From contig DASWII010000061.1 in assembly GCA_036397755.1 (NCBI GenBank), positions 87,531 through 151,530 of the forward strand: 64,000 nucleotides of DNA, in the 5' to 3' direction. The notes beneath the pieces are model-generated. The model did no database searches. It was not told where the DNA came from and saw only the letters and a list, made by a program, of their open reading frames with translations. Positions 23,248 to 31,916 of the stretch are shown one piece after another (position 1 is the stretch's first letter; each line of letters begins with the position of its first letter). A program made the translations under genes and the position numbers. The DNA comes from CAMYLY01 sp036397755 (GTDB lineage Bacteria; Gemmatimonadota; Gemmatimonadetes; Gemmatimonadales; GWC2-71-9).

Positions 23248-25667
23248 TGCGGCTCCACCGCATGCGACTGCTCAACTTTCGACAACACGTCGACACCGAG
23301 ATCGACTTCGGTGCTGGGTTGACTGCGATCATCGGCCCGAACGGCGCGGGCAAGTCCACGTTGCTGGAGGCGATCGGCTGGGCGCTCTACGGCAATGTGG
23401 CCGCTCGGGGCACCCGAGACTCCATTCGGTACAGCCGCGCACCGGCGCGGACGGCGGTGCGCGTCGAAGTGGATTTCGCGCTCGGCCCGCATGACTTCAG
23501 GGTCGCTCGGACGTTGTCCTCCGCGGAGCTGTATCAAGATCGGCACGCGCAGCCCATCGCCAACTCGCACCAGGAGGTGAGCGCCCGGGTCGAACATCTG
23601 CTCGGGATGTCGCGCGAAGAGTTCTTCAGCACCTACTTCACTGGACAAAAGGAACTGGCCGTCATGGCGGCCATGAAGCCGGTGGAGCGTGGTCGGTTCT
23701 TGTCCCGCGTGCTGGGGTACGAGCAGCTGCGCGAGGCGCAGGACCGCGTGCGCCAGCGCCGGCGCGAAATCAGCGCGGAGCTGCAGGGATTGGAAAAGGG
23801 TTTGGCGGATCCGGGGGAGCTGGAGGCAGAACGGGTGCGGGCGGCGGAGCGGGTGACCGAGGCAGAGACGGCGTTGCGTGAGGCTCGCGATCGTCACGTG
23901 GCTGCTGCCCAGGAGCTGGAGTACGAGGGGCCACGGTGGACGCAGGCCGTGCAGCAACGCGAGCGGGCACTGTCGCTGGATGGCGAGCGACGCGTTGCGG
24001 AACGCGATGTTGGCGAGGCGCGGCGCGCGTTCGAGCGGATTGACCGCGACCTGGCTGAGGCCCTGGCCGCCCGAACCGAGTACGAGTCCCTCGCCCCGGA
24101 CTTGGCAAGGGTCGAACCGCTGCGGGTTGAGCTCGAGCGTCTCGAGCGCGAGGCGAAGAACGCCGGACGCCGGCGGGCCCTGATGGGGCAGCTGAGCGAG
24201 GTTCGCGGGCAGGAGGAACAGCTGCGGGAGCGGCTGGCGCGACTGGGGAACTGTGATGCGGCGTTGGAGGGGGCGATCGCGTCTCGCGAGGCTGCCCGTA
24301 CCGCGCTCAAGGCCGCTGAGCGCTTGCGGGACGACGCGCACACCGCGTGGGTTCGGGACCGGCAGGATGCGCAGACGCAGCACCTCACCCTGAGAGATCA
24401 GTATCGCGACCATCGCGAGCATCGCCACACGTTGGTGGAGGCCGGCGAGGATGGAGAGTGTCCGATTTGCAAACGGCCGCTCGGGCAGGTATTCGGGGAA
24501 GTGCTTGACACGCTCGACCGGCAGATGGAGGAGATCGAGGTTCGCGGGAAGTACTTCAAGCGTCGTCTCGATCAACTCGAGAGCATACCCAGTGAGGTGG
24601 TGGAAGCCGAGCAGGCGGTGACCGACGCCACCGCCGGGGTCGAGGAAGCGGTGCGTGAGGTTGCGCGCCGCGAGGATCGAATACGCGAGCGGGACGCCTT
24701 ACAGGCCGACCTGGAGCGGGCCGCGGCACGCGCGGTGGATCTGGGCACGGAAGTGGAACGATTGCCGGAGGCCTACGATTCGGAGCGTCACGACGTGGCC
24801 CGTGCGGAATTGCGGGCCCTCGAACCGCTGAGGCATCGTGCGGCGGCACTCGAAGGCCAAGCGGCCCGAGCCGAAGGCCTCGTGGCCGAAGCGGAGGCGG
24901 CGGAACGTACGCTGTCGGAGCGTGAGACGCGGTACCAGGAGCTGCAAAGGGTGCTCGCCGATCTCGGGTTCGACGAAGTGCGCTATGAGGCGGTACGGGT
25001 GGCCTACGAGTTGGCGGCGCGCGCGGCGCGTGAGGCCGAACTCACCGTCGCCTCCACCGCGGCGGACGCCAAGGCCGCTGGGGAGCGGCTCGCCTCGGCG
25101 GAGCAACGGCTCAAGGAGCGGGCCGCGAAGGCGGGGCGCGTGCGCGAATTGGGAGCTGCGGTGCGGCTCCACGAGGAACTCGATCGTGCGCTCGGTGACC
25201 TGCGCAGCGCCCTCAACAGCGCTATGCGTCCGGAGCTGGCCGAGCGAGCGTCGGCGTTCCTGGACGCGCTCACCGACGGCCGGTACCCCGAGATCGAATT
25301 GGACGAGCAATACAACGTGCTGGTGGTCGAGGATGGGCGTGGCAAGCCGGTGATCTCCGGGGGAGAGGAGGATTTGGCCAACCTGGCCCTGCGGCTCGGC
25401 ATCAGTCAGATGGTTGCCGATCGCGCGGGTCAGCCCCTGTCCCTGTTGGTACTCGACGAGATCTTCGGGAGTCTCGACGAGCGCCGGCAGCAAAGCGTCA
25501 TCGAGCTGTTGCGGGCGCTCGCCGACCGGTTCCCGCAGGTGGTGCTCATCACCCACATCGAGGCGGTGCGCGAAGGGGTGGATCGAGTCATCCGCATCAC
25601 CTTGGACGAGTCACGAGGCGCGGCCGTGGTACTGGACGAACAGGGGATAGGCGATGTGGCAGCCTGA
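23247..25667 (+). CDS. sbcC: DNA repair ATPase, Rad50/SbcC family
   Basis: An 806-aa SMC-like ATPase. Walker A GPNGAGKST lies at 30-38; long heptad-type coiled coils flank a zinc hook CPICKRPLG (about residue 405); the C-terminal lobe has the signature region SGGEEDLANLALRLG and Walker B LSLLVLDEIFGSLDERR. The length is nearer archaeal/bacterial short Rad50 than the ~1050-aa E. coli SbcC. It tethers and opens DNA ends for its Mre11 partner. The start is coupled to sbcD. Confidence 0.93.
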   Translation: MRLHRMRLLNFRQHVDTEIDFGAGLTAIIGPNGAGKSTLLEAIGWALYGNVAARGTRDSIRYSRAPARTAVRVEVDFALGPHDFRVARTLSSAELYQDRHAQPIANSHQEVSARVEHLLGMSREEFFSTYFTGQKELAVMAAMKPVERGRFLSRVLGYEQLREAQDRVRQRRREISAELQGLEKGLADPGELEAERVRAAERVTEAETALREARDRHVAAAQELEYEGPRWTQAVQQRERALSLDGERRVAERDVGEARRAFERIDRDLAEALAARTEYESLAPDLARVEPLRVELERLEREAKNAGRRRALMGQLSEVRGQEEQLRERLARLGNCDAALEGAIASREAARTALKAAERLRDDAHTAWVRDRQDAQTQHLTLRDQYRDHREHRHTLVEAGEDGECPICKRPLGQVFGEVLDTLDRQMEEIEVRGKYFKRRLDQLESIPSEVVEAEQAVTDATAGVEEAVREVARREDRIRERDALQADLERAAARAVDLGTEVERLPEAYDSERHDVARAELRALEPLRHRAAALEGQAARAEGLVAEAEAAERTLSERETRYQELQRVLADLGFDEVRYEAVRVAYELAARAAREAELTVASTAADAKAAGERLASAEQRLKERAAKAGRVRELGAAVRLHEELDRALGDLRSALNSAMRPELAERASAFLDALTDGRYPEIELDEQYNVLVVEDGRGKPVISGGEEDLANLALRLGISQMVADRAGQPLSLLVLDEIFGSLDERRQQSVIELLRALADRFPQVVLITHIEAVREGVDRVIRITLDESRGAAVVLDEQGIGDVAA

Positions 25668-26619
25668 ACGCGTGCTTGAGGGTCCGCATCCGGCGAGCGT
25701 GGAGGACATTCCCGCGTTGAACCGTGTGTTCTCCGACGCGTTCACCGATCGCTATCGTCGCGACGGGCTGGTCGGCGTTCGCGTGCCGCAGTTGAACCCG
25801 GCTATCTGGCGCTATGCGATCGACGACGCCGGACCCGGAGCGATGGTCTGGTATGATACCGCGCGCGAATTGGTGGCCTTCAACATCGCGCACTGTTCCG
25901 GTCGAGAGGGGTGGATGGGCCCCCTTGCGGTCCGGACTGATCGCCAGGGGGAGGGCATCGGTCGCGTGATCGTCCAAACCGCCGTGGACTGGTTGCGGGA
26001 GCGCGGAGCGTCGACCATCGGGCTCGAAACGATGCCCCGCACGGTCGAGAACATTGGGTTCTACTCACGGCTCGGCTTCGTGCCCGGGCATCTCACGGTT
26101 ACGATGACCCGCGAGGCGGGCTCGCCGCATGCCCCCGATACGTCGCATCTTGCCGACGGTGGTGCGGCGGAACGCACCCGCCGTATTACAGAGTGCCGCG
26201 CGGCGCTGCACCACGTTGCGCCGGGGTATGACTTCTCGCGCGAACTCGAGCTCACCCAGACCATCCGCGTCGGTGACACGGTGATAGTGGAACAGGCCGG
26301 CGAGGTGCGCGGGTTCGCTCTCTACCATGCCGTGCCCCTCGCGGATATCCGTTCCGGCGATGAGCTACGGGTCCTGAAGCTGTTTGCCGACGGCACAGAC
26401 GCGTTCGAGTCGTTGCTCACGGGCCTGGAGTCCGCCGCAGCGCGTCACCACCTCCACCGGGTGGCGATTCGATGCCAGACCGGGTTTCAGGATGCCTACC
26501 GTGCGCTGATCGGGCGGGGGTACCGTGTTCGCTGGACCGACCTGCGCATGACGCTGGTGGACTACGCGGAACCAGCAATCGGTGCGAGCGCCGTGGTATT
26601 TTCCAACTGGGAGATCTGA
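25654..26619 (+). CDS. GNAT-family acetyltransferase, two-domain
   Basis: A 321-aa protein. The first half is a complete GNAT fold with the acetyl-CoA loop VRTDRQGEGIGRVIV and a C-terminal TVENIGFYSRLGFVPGHL. The second half has weaker GNAT-like strands (GFALYHAVPLADIRSGDEL, FQDAYRALIGRGYRVRW), so it may be a tandem, partly degenerate GNAT. The start overlaps the end of sbcC by 14 bases, so it belongs to the same operon. The substrate is unknown. Confidence 0.85.
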   Translation: MWQPERVLEGPHPASVEDIPALNRVFSDAFTDRYRRDGLVGVRVPQLNPAIWRYAIDDAGPGAMVWYDTARELVAFNIAHCSGREGWMGPLAVRTDRQGEGIGRVIVQTAVDWLRERGASTIGLETMPRTVENIGFYSRLGFVPGHLTVTMTREAGSPHAPDTSHLADGGAAERTRRITECRAALHHVAPGYDFSRELELTQTIRVGDTVIVEQAGEVRGFALYHAVPLADIRSGDELRVLKLFADGTDAFESLLTGLESAAARHHLHRVAIRCQTGFQDAYRALIGRGYRVRWTDLRMTLVDYAEPAIGASAVVFSNWEI

Positions 26620-26784
26620 CTACTCCTTGCGGCGCAGCGGGTCGGCGTCCACGATCGCCTTGGCCGCGAGGAGGACCGATGCGGCCAGGAGGACATGGAT
26701 CCAGCCGCTCGCGATGGCGAGCCCGAAGGCGAGGCCAATCCAGAAGACGAAGGCGACAACAGCAAGCGCGGCGGACCATGACAT
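26620..26784 (-). CDS. Small membrane protein, 54 aa
   Basis: From the ATG at 26784 (GAGGAA ribosome site upstream) the frame encodes one or two hydrophobic segments (ALAVVAFVFWIGLAFGLAI and GWIHVLLAASVLLAAKAI) and a charged tail DADPLRRKE. Its pattern resembles the tiny Lmo0937-type membrane proteins. Its 3' end abuts the convergent GNAT gene. Function unknown. Confidence 0.6.
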   Translation of the reverse strand: MSWSAALAVVAFVFWIGLAFGLAIASGWIHVLLAASVLLAAKAIVDADPLRRKE

Positions 26785-26815
26785 GGATCGGTTCCTCGAG
26801 TTACGAGTGACTTGC

Positions 26816-26844
26816 TTGACGCTGCATTGTTCGCGCGTCATATT
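26816..26844 (+). promoter_or_regulatory. Sigma-70-type promoter for the structured RNA/folE region
   Basis: TTGACG (26816-26821) and CATATT (26839-26844) are separated by 17 bp, giving good matches to -35 and -10 boxes. Transcription would start near 26851, a few bases before the start of the long terminal helix of the candidate RNA at 26856. Confidence 0.55.
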
Positions 26845-26850
26845 CGCGCC

Positions 26851-27015
26851 AATTCGCGGGGGCGAAGAGCAACATTATTGAGCCAACAAGTCCGGCAGCG
26901 TACTCGCGTGCAGCGGCTCAGGTCAGGCCCCCTGTGTGGGGGAAGGCCGCGGCCGCAGCTCGAGCACGGTACCTTTGGAGTCGGGCTTCAATAATCCTCT
27001 TCGCTCCCGCGTTTC
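26851..27015 (+). ncRNA. Candidate rod-shaped structured RNA (6S-like architecture; identity open)
   Basis: The 5' and 3' ends pair over about 150 bases. 26856-26869 pairs with 26997-27010 (14 bp, one G.U); 26874-26881 pairs with 26988-26995 (8 bp); 26882-26884 pairs with 26984-26986. Shorter helices continue inside: GTAC 26900-26903/26969-26972, GTGC 26908-26911/26964-26967 and an apical CCCCC-TGTGT-GGGGG at 26928-26942. A promoter stands directly upstream and GTTTCTT follows the last stem. The gene-free interval 26785-27139 holds nothing else convincing. A rod with internal loops next to a folate gene recalls 6S RNA. CAGGTCAGG (26919-26927) resembles the SRP helix-8 strand, but the GGAA loop and its partner strand are missing. 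Confidence 0.55.
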
Positions 27016-27139
27016 TTGCCTCGCGGTACGAACACGCCCGCGAAGATACTGAGGGCGGCGAACCCCAACAACCGCAGTCGGAAACCGTCAGGGCCGGCCT
27101 GTTGGTCCGGTCCGGGGCGTCAGCTGCGTGGAGGTGTGT

Positions 27140-27718
27140 GTGACGGATATGACCCAAAATGCGCTCGAGGATCTCGTACGCAGCGAACTTGCCCTGCTCG
27201 GTGAGGATCCCAAGCGTGAGGGGCTCCTGCACACGCCGCGTCGGGTCGCGACCAGCCTGCGCTGGTTGACGTCGGGGTACCAGGATTCTCCCGAGGACGT
27301 CGTACGCGCTGCGGTATTCGCCGGAGCGCACGATTCGATGGTTCTCGTGCGCGACATCGAGCTCTATTCCCTGTGCGAGCACCACATGCTGCCGTTCTTT
27401 GGCAAGGCGCACGTGGCGTACCTGCCGCAGGGCAAGATCATCGGACTCTCCAAGATTCCCCGGTTGGTCGATGTGTTCGCCCGGCGCCTGCAGGTGCAGG
27501 AGCGACTCACCGATCAGGTGGCCGACGCGCTCATGGATGCATTGGCTCCGCTGGGGGTAGGAGTCGTCATCGAGGCCTACCACCTGTGCATGATGATGCG
27601 CGGCGTGCAGAAACAGCATTCCAAGACCGTCACAAGCGCGCTGCGCGGAAGCTTCCTCGAGGGCGCCACGCGCGACGAGTTTCTGCGGCTTGCACACGGC
27701 GGATCGTGGATGGACTGA
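27140..27718 (+). CDS. folE: GTP cyclohydrolase I
   Basis: A 192-aa type I enzyme with the zinc and catalytic segments ELYSLCEHHMLPFFGKAHV and EAYHLCMMMRGVQKQHSKTVTSA, and IGLSKIPRLVDVFARRLQVQERLT. It converts GTP to 7,8-dihydroneopterin triphosphate, the first step of folate synthesis. GTG 27140 is chosen for its spacing to GGAGG (27130-27134); an ATG lies nine bases further in. Confidence 0.96.
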   Translation: MTDMTQNALEDLVRSELALLGEDPKREGLLHTPRRVATSLRWLTSGYQDSPEDVVRAAVFAGAHDSMVLVRDIELYSLCEHHMLPFFGKAHVAYLPQGKIIGLSKIPRLVDVFARRLQVQERLTDQVADALMDALAPLGVGVVIEAYHLCMMMRGVQKQHSKTVTSALRGSFLEGATRDEFLRLAHGGSWMD

Positions 27719-27724
27719 GGACCC

Positions 27725-28354
27725 GTGTTCATCGAGGTAGCGGAGTTGCTCCGGTGCCCGGCCGGGCACCCCGCCACGCACCACTGCGTACTGCTCCCGA
27801 CCCGGATCGAGGCGCGTGTCGTGTGGGAGGGCATGATCGGGTGTCCGGTGTGTGAGACCGAGTATCCGATCGTCGACGGGGTGGTCATGTTCGGTCCGGC
27901 GCCGGCGCCGGCGGTGACGCCTAGCGCCCTTCCCGACCCCGAGGCGCTTCACGCCTTCCTTGGGCTCACGACGCCCGGCGGGGTCGTGGTACTGCTCGGC
28001 GCCGTCGCTGAGGCTGCTCCCGCGCTGGGCGCGCGACTGGACGGTGTCCATATCATCACACTCAACGGACCGGCGTCCGTTGCTGGCGCGAGCGGAGTCA
28101 CTCGACTGGTATCCGGCGGTGGGATCCCCCTCCGTGATGGAGTCGCGCGCGCGGTGGTCGCGGACGCCACCCATGCGGCGTCGGTGTGGACGGTGGATGC
28201 CGTACGGGTCGCACAGAGTGGGGCACGCGTAGTGGTGCTGGCGACGCAGCCCACGGTCCCCGACTGTGATGAACTGGCGTCGGCGGCGGGCGTGTGGGTT
28301 GGAACGCGGCGCCCCCCTCGCAGCCAGATTGTCCCGCTGCGTCAGTCTTCGTAG
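27725..28354 (+). CDS. Trm112-like zinc-ribbon protein with degenerate methyltransferase-like tail
   Basis: A 209-aa protein. The N-terminal 55 residues resemble Trm112/YcaR proteins: LLRCPAGH, then IGCPVCETEYPIVDGVVMFG, with Cys/His pairs able to hold zinc. The remainder looks like a shrunken Rossmann-type SAM methyltransferase (GGVVVLLGAVAEAAP, GGIPLRDGVARAVVADA) without an obvious catalytic motif. It starts at a GTG seven bases after folE and is probably co-transcribed with it. Its end overlaps the convergent acyl-CoA synthetase by 13 bases. Function unknown. Confidence 0.7.
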   Translation: MFIEVAELLRCPAGHPATHHCVLLPTRIEARVVWEGMIGCPVCETEYPIVDGVVMFGPAPAPAVTPSALPDPEALHAFLGLTTPGGVVVLLGAVAEAAPALGARLDGVHIITLNGPASVAGASGVTRLVSGGGIPLRDGVARAVVADATHAASVWTVDAVRVAQSGARVVVLATQPTVPDCDELASAAGVWVGTRRPPRSQIVPLRQSS

Positions 28355-30141
28355 AGCGCGTCGATGCGGTCACGGTAGTGCTCCTCGACGACCCGGCGCT
28401 TCACCGAGAGCTTCGGCGTCAATTCGCCGCTCTCGACCGTGAAATCGCGATCCACCACCAGCAGTTTCTTGGGCATTTCGTAGTTCGCGAGCCCGCGAAG
28501 AGTGCCCATCACCTCGGTTTCGATCTTCGCGACGACATCCGCCTGTTGTAGGAACCCCTCGTCGTCGACACCGAGCAGTCGGCGTGCCTCGGCCCAGGCG
28601 GCGAGGGCCTCCCGGTTGGGAACCACCAGCATCACCGGGAACTTCCTTCGGTCGCCGAGCATGACCGCGTTCACGACGAACTTGTTCGACTTCACGAGGT
28701 TCTCGATCGGCTGCGGGGCGATGTTCTTGCCGCCGGCGGTGACGATGATGTCCTTCTTGCGATCGGTAATCGTCAGAAACCCGTCGTCGAGCGTTCCCAC
28801 GTCTCCGGTGCGGAACCACCCCTCGTCATCGATGGCCTCCCGCGTGGCGTCGGGACGGTTCAGATATCCTCGCATCACGTTGGGGCCGCGGACCAAGATT
28901 TCGCCGTCCTCCGCGATGCGGACCTCGACGCCGGGGACCGGCCGTCCGACCGAGCCGATGCGCAGGTCGTTCAGGGTGTTCACCGCGATGAGCGGCGAGG
29001 TCTCGGTCAGTCCATACCCCTCAAGAACGGGCATGCCCGCGGCGAAGAAGAACTTGGCGATCTCGGGATTGAGCGCCGCGCCTCCCGAGATGAAGTAACG
29101 GATCCGTCCCCCAGTCCGCTGCCGGAGCTTGCCGAACACCAGCCGGTCGGCGATGGCCTTCCGTGCCGCCAGCCCCTTGGGGATCCGCGCGCCACCCAGG
29201 ACGAGCGCGCTCCATGCCTCACCCTGGCGGCGGGCCCAGAAGAAGATCCGGCGCTTGAGCGCCCCACCGGACGTCGCGTTGTCGAGCACGCGGGCGTAAA
29301 TCTTCTCGAACAGGCGCGGAACCGCGAGCACGAGTGTGGGCCTGACCTCGCGTAGATTCGCCGCCAGCTGCTCGATGCCTTCGGCGTAATTGATGGTGGC
29401 GCCGCCATGGAACATCGTATAATGGCCCGCCATGCGCTCGAAGCTGTGTGACAGCGGAAGCACGGACAGGCAAGCGTCATCCGGGCCGATGGCGTGGACC
29501 CGAAGGGCGCCCACGACGTTGGACGTGAAGTTGCCGTGGGTGAGCATGACGCCCTTGGGCGGACCGGTCGTCCCCGACGTGTAAATCAGGGTCGCCAGGT
29601 CACCGGGTTCAACACGGAGGGCGTCCTCGCGATACGACGGGTAGTCGCTCTCCACCGCTTCACCCTGTCGTAAGAGCTCCCGAAAACTCCGCAACCCCTC
29701 TGCCACCATGGACTCGCGGGGATCGAACACGATGACGTGCTTGAGCTGCGACAACGTGTCACGGATCGCCGCGATCTTGTCCAGCTGTTCTGCATCGTCG
29801 ACGAAGATCGCCTTCGCCTCCGAATCCTTCAGCAGGTATTGGATGTGGGACGCTGGCAACGTGGGATAGACCGGGACGTCGGCGCATGCGATCGTGAGGC
29901 ACGCGAAATCGGCGATAGCCCATTCCGGGCGATTGTGCGAGAGAATGGCGACCCGATCTCCTGGTGCGATGCCCAACGCCCGCAGTCCGAGTGCCGCGTG
30001 CTTGACCTGTCGCGCGAGTGCTTGATGGGTGACGTCACGCCACGTGCCGTCCACCTTGTGCCGTACGGCGGCGCGTTTGGTCCCGTACCGCTCGACCGCG
30101 TGGAAGAACAACTGGTTCAGCGTCTCAGGCGTTTTCACCAC
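28342..30141 (-). CDS. Long-chain acyl-CoA synthetase (AMP-forming, FadD15-like)
   Basis: A 599-aa ANL-superfamily enzyme: LIYTSGTTGPPKGVMLTHGN (AMP loop), GYGLTETSPLIAVN, WFRTGDVGTLDDGFLTITDRKKD and the C-terminal catalytic-lysine region. It activates fatty acids to acyl-CoA. GTG 30141 has AGGAG upstream. It follows a lipoprotein and a TPR gene on the same strand. A second, only distantly similar acyl-CoA ligase occurs at 49888-51573. Confidence 0.93.
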   Translation of the reverse strand: MVKTPETLNQLFFHAVERYGTKRAAVRHKVDGTWRDVTHQALARQVKHAALGLRALGIAPGDRVAILSHNRPEWAIADFACLTIACADVPVYPTLPASHIQYLLKDSEAKAIFVDDAEQLDKIAAIRDTLSQLKHVIVFDPRESMVAEGLRSFRELLRQGEAVESDYPSYREDALRVEPGDLATLIYTSGTTGPPKGVMLTHGNFTSNVVGALRVHAIGPDDACLSVLPLSHSFERMAGHYTMFHGGATINYAEGIEQLAANLREVRPTLVLAVPRLFEKIYARVLDNATSGGALKRRIFFWARRQGEAWSALVLGGARIPKGLAARKAIADRLVFGKLRQRTGGRIRYFISGGAALNPEIAKFFFAAGMPVLEGYGLTETSPLIAVNTLNDLRIGSVGRPVPGVEVRIAEDGEILVRGPNVMRGYLNRPDATREAIDDEGWFRTGDVGTLDDGFLTITDRKKDIIVTAGGKNIAPQPIENLVKSNKFVVNAVMLGDRRKFPVMLVVPNREALAAWAEARRLLGVDDEGFLQQADVVAKIETEVMGTLRGLANYEMPKKLLVVDRDFTVESGELTPKLSVKRRVVEEHYRDRIDALYED

Positions 30142-30146
30142 GGCGG

Positions 30147-30926
30147 CTACTCCTGCTCGAAGTACACCACGAAGCGAACCGGGGAACCGGCGACCGTATC
30201 TCCCGTCGCCGTCAACGCGATCGCTCGCACCACCGCGCTGTCCACAGCGGTGTTCCGGCGCAGCAAGGTCGCCGCCGCGGTCCCACTGGCGTCGGACCGA
30301 GACAGCACCGTTCCCGGCTCGTCGCTGGGAACCGAATCGCGCGGTGCGAGCGCGAGATCACCGGCGGCGGCCGGCTCGAAGATCGCGAACCGCACGACCT
30401 TGCCGGCCAGGGGTACGCTATCGCCCGGAGACGACGTGAGGTCGACGACCCGGACCGTGAGCGGTGCCGACGTCGTGTCGCCGGTCGCCACCGTGAAACG
30501 CAACGAATCGCCAGGCAAGAGGAGATCGGGGCGGCCCGTCACCACGACCGTGACCGCCGCCTGCAGCTTCTCGATCTTGGCGATGACCTTGCCCTGGCCT
30601 GGCGCGAGCGCCGTCACGACCCCCGAGGAGTCGATGGTGAACGTCGTGGCGCCGCTGTCCACGTCGATCCGTTCCCACACGATGACCGCCTCCGGAAGGG
30701 TGTCGCCCGAGGCGCTCACGGCGCGGGCACGGAGCTGGCGTGCCTCGCCCACTTCGATGGAGACCGTTTTTCCGTCGACGAGGTCGAGCGCGGCGATCCG
30801 GCCGAGGTCGAATAAGCCGGCGCAGGCCACGGTGCTTGCCGCCGCAACGATGAGTCGCTTCAGGGCGTTGCGGTCCCACGCTCGCCGGTGAGTTCGGCCA
30901 GCGCGCTGCGTGCGTGTTCGGTCCAT
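30147..30926 (-). CDS. Putative lipoprotein with bacterial Ig-like (Big_2-type) domain
   Basis: Up to 259 aa. An export signal (KRLIVAAASTVACAG) ends in a lipobox-like TVAC. The mature protein has a Big_2-like repeat (SIEVGEARQLRARAVSASGDTL through GVVTALAPGQGKVIAK) and a second beta-rich unit (LTVRVVDLTSSPGDSVPLAGK). It is probably a cell-surface or periplasmic protein. The start is uncertain: ATG 30926 lies inside the upstream TPR gene, and a CTG at 30863 overlapping that gene's stop is an alternative. Confidence 0.65.
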   Translation of the reverse strand: MDRTRTQRAGRTHRRAWDRNALKRLIVAAASTVACAGLFDLGRIAALDLVDGKTVSIEVGEARQLRARAVSASGDTLPEAVIVWERIDVDSGATTFTIDSSGVVTALAPGQGKVIAKIEKLQAAVTVVVTGRPDLLLPGDSLRFTVATGDTTSAPLTVRVVDLTSSPGDSVPLAGKVVRFAIFEPAAAGDLALAPRDSVPSDEPGTVLSRSDASGTAAATLLRRNTAVDSAVVRAIALTATGDTVAGSPVRFVVYFEQE

Positions 30927-31300
30927 TGCTCGGCGTCGGGGCCCCGTGGAGCACGCTCGAGGAACGCCCGAAGGTGCGTTGCGGCGGTATCGCTCTCACC
31001 CCGCCTGATCAGCAAGAAGGCCAACCCGTAGTGCGCCCCGGCGAGGTCCGGGTCCAGCTCCAGAGCCCGGCGGTAATGCCGGATGGCGTCTTCATGCTGA
31101 TTGGTCTTGGTGAAGGCGATCGCCATGTTCTGAAGCACCCGGGGACTGGCTGGCTGATCCCGCAGCGCGAGCCGGTAGGACGTCAACGCGGCCTCGTAGT
31201 CGCCCTGCCGTTCCAGCGCGAGCGCCTCGTTGAGATAATCGAGGCGCTGTGGCTGGAGCACGGGCTCGCGGCGTCCGAAAAGGCGTTTCCAGAACCCCAT
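30860..31300 (-). CDS. Tetratricopeptide repeat protein
   Basis: A 146-aa protein built of about three TPR units (YLNEALALERQGDYEAALTSY, NMAIAFTKTNQHEDAIRHY, AHYGLAFLLIRRGESDTAATH). It has a basic N-terminus (MGFWKRLFGRREP) and no signal peptide, so it is likely a cytoplasmic or membrane-associated adaptor. It overlaps the following lipoprotein gene. The partner is unknown. Confidence 0.85.
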   Translation of the reverse strand: MGFWKRLFGRREPVLQPQRLDYLNEALALERQGDYEAALTSYRLALRDQPASPRVLQNMAIAFTKTNQHEDAIRHYRRALELDPDLAGAHYGLAFLLIRRGESDTAATHLRAFLERAPRGPDAEQWTEHARSALAELTGERGTATP

Positions 31301-31391
31301 TCAGCCGTCAAGATAACGGCCTCTCGGTCCGGAGCCTAGCCAGAGCCCGCCGCGGTTGTTCGGCGGGCGCCCGCACGGTATATCTGCTGCT

Positions 31392-31916
31392 ATGGATTCT
31401 GGGTTGAGCGGTGCCGGCCGCAGTGTGATGGAGATTGACTGGGGGTTCTTCGGCGAACTCTGTCGCGGATTGGCGTTGCGGATCGCGCGGGACTACGATC
31501 CGGATGTCGTGCTGGGAGTGACCAAGGCCGGCGTGATCCCCGGCGTCGTGGTTGCATCGATCCTCGGCTGTGACTTCGCGGCGCTGTCGATCACGCGCGC
31601 GCCGGGTCGCCGGCAACCGACGTTGCTGGACGAACCCTCCATCGTGGTCGCCGGGCGGCGGGTGTTGATCGTCGACGAAACCTGCGATTCCGGCGCGACC
31701 TTGCGACTTGCGGTGGCGACGGTCCGCCGATTGCAGCCGCTCGAGCTTCGCACAGCCGTGTCGTTCACCACGGGGGCCTACGTACCGGATTATCACGCGC
31801 TCGCGACCGAGAGCCTGATCATCCTGCCCTGGGATCGGGATGTGGTGGTAGACGGAGAACTGGCGCCGCGGCCGGAGTACGCTGCCTGGCTCGCCGCCTC
31901 GCCCCCACGGGACTAG
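31392..31916 (+). CDS. Phosphoribosyltransferase family protein
   Basis: About 174 aa. The PRPP-binding loop VLIVDETCDSGATLRLA and the PPi loop VLGVTKAGVIPG identify a type I PRTase, with a C-terminal hood (YHALATESLIILPWDRD) resembling xanthine-guanine/hypoxanthine PRTases. A purine-salvage role is likely but not proven. The start may be ATG 31392 or ATG 31428; neither has a clear ribosome site. A hairpin (31345-31352 with 31361-31368) stands upstream. It overlaps the convergent V4R gene by four bases. Confidence 0.85.
   Translation: MDSGLSGAGRSVMEIDWGFFGELCRGLALRIARDYDPDVVLGVTKAGVIPGVVVASILGCDFAALSITRAPGRRQPTLLDEPSIVVAGRRVLIVDETCDSGATLRLAVATVRRLQPLELRTAVSFTTGAYVPDYHALATESLIILPWDRDVVVDGELAPRPEYAAWLAASPPRD

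Noticed and set aside
26911..26960. Signal recognition particle RNA
   Set aside because: CAGGTCAGG matches the 5' strand of SRP helix 8, but the GGAA tetraloop and the opposing AGCA strand are not found, so I do not call it SRP RNA.
26934..27143. A 69-codon plus-strand frame before folE
   Set aside because: It lies across the 3' strand of the structured RNA, has no ribosome site and shows no family features.
31356..31392. Leaderless promoter (TTGTTC-17-TATATC) placing +1 at the PRTase ATG
   Set aside because: The -35 box is poor and lies in or next to an 8-bp hairpin, so the promoter call is too weak to list.
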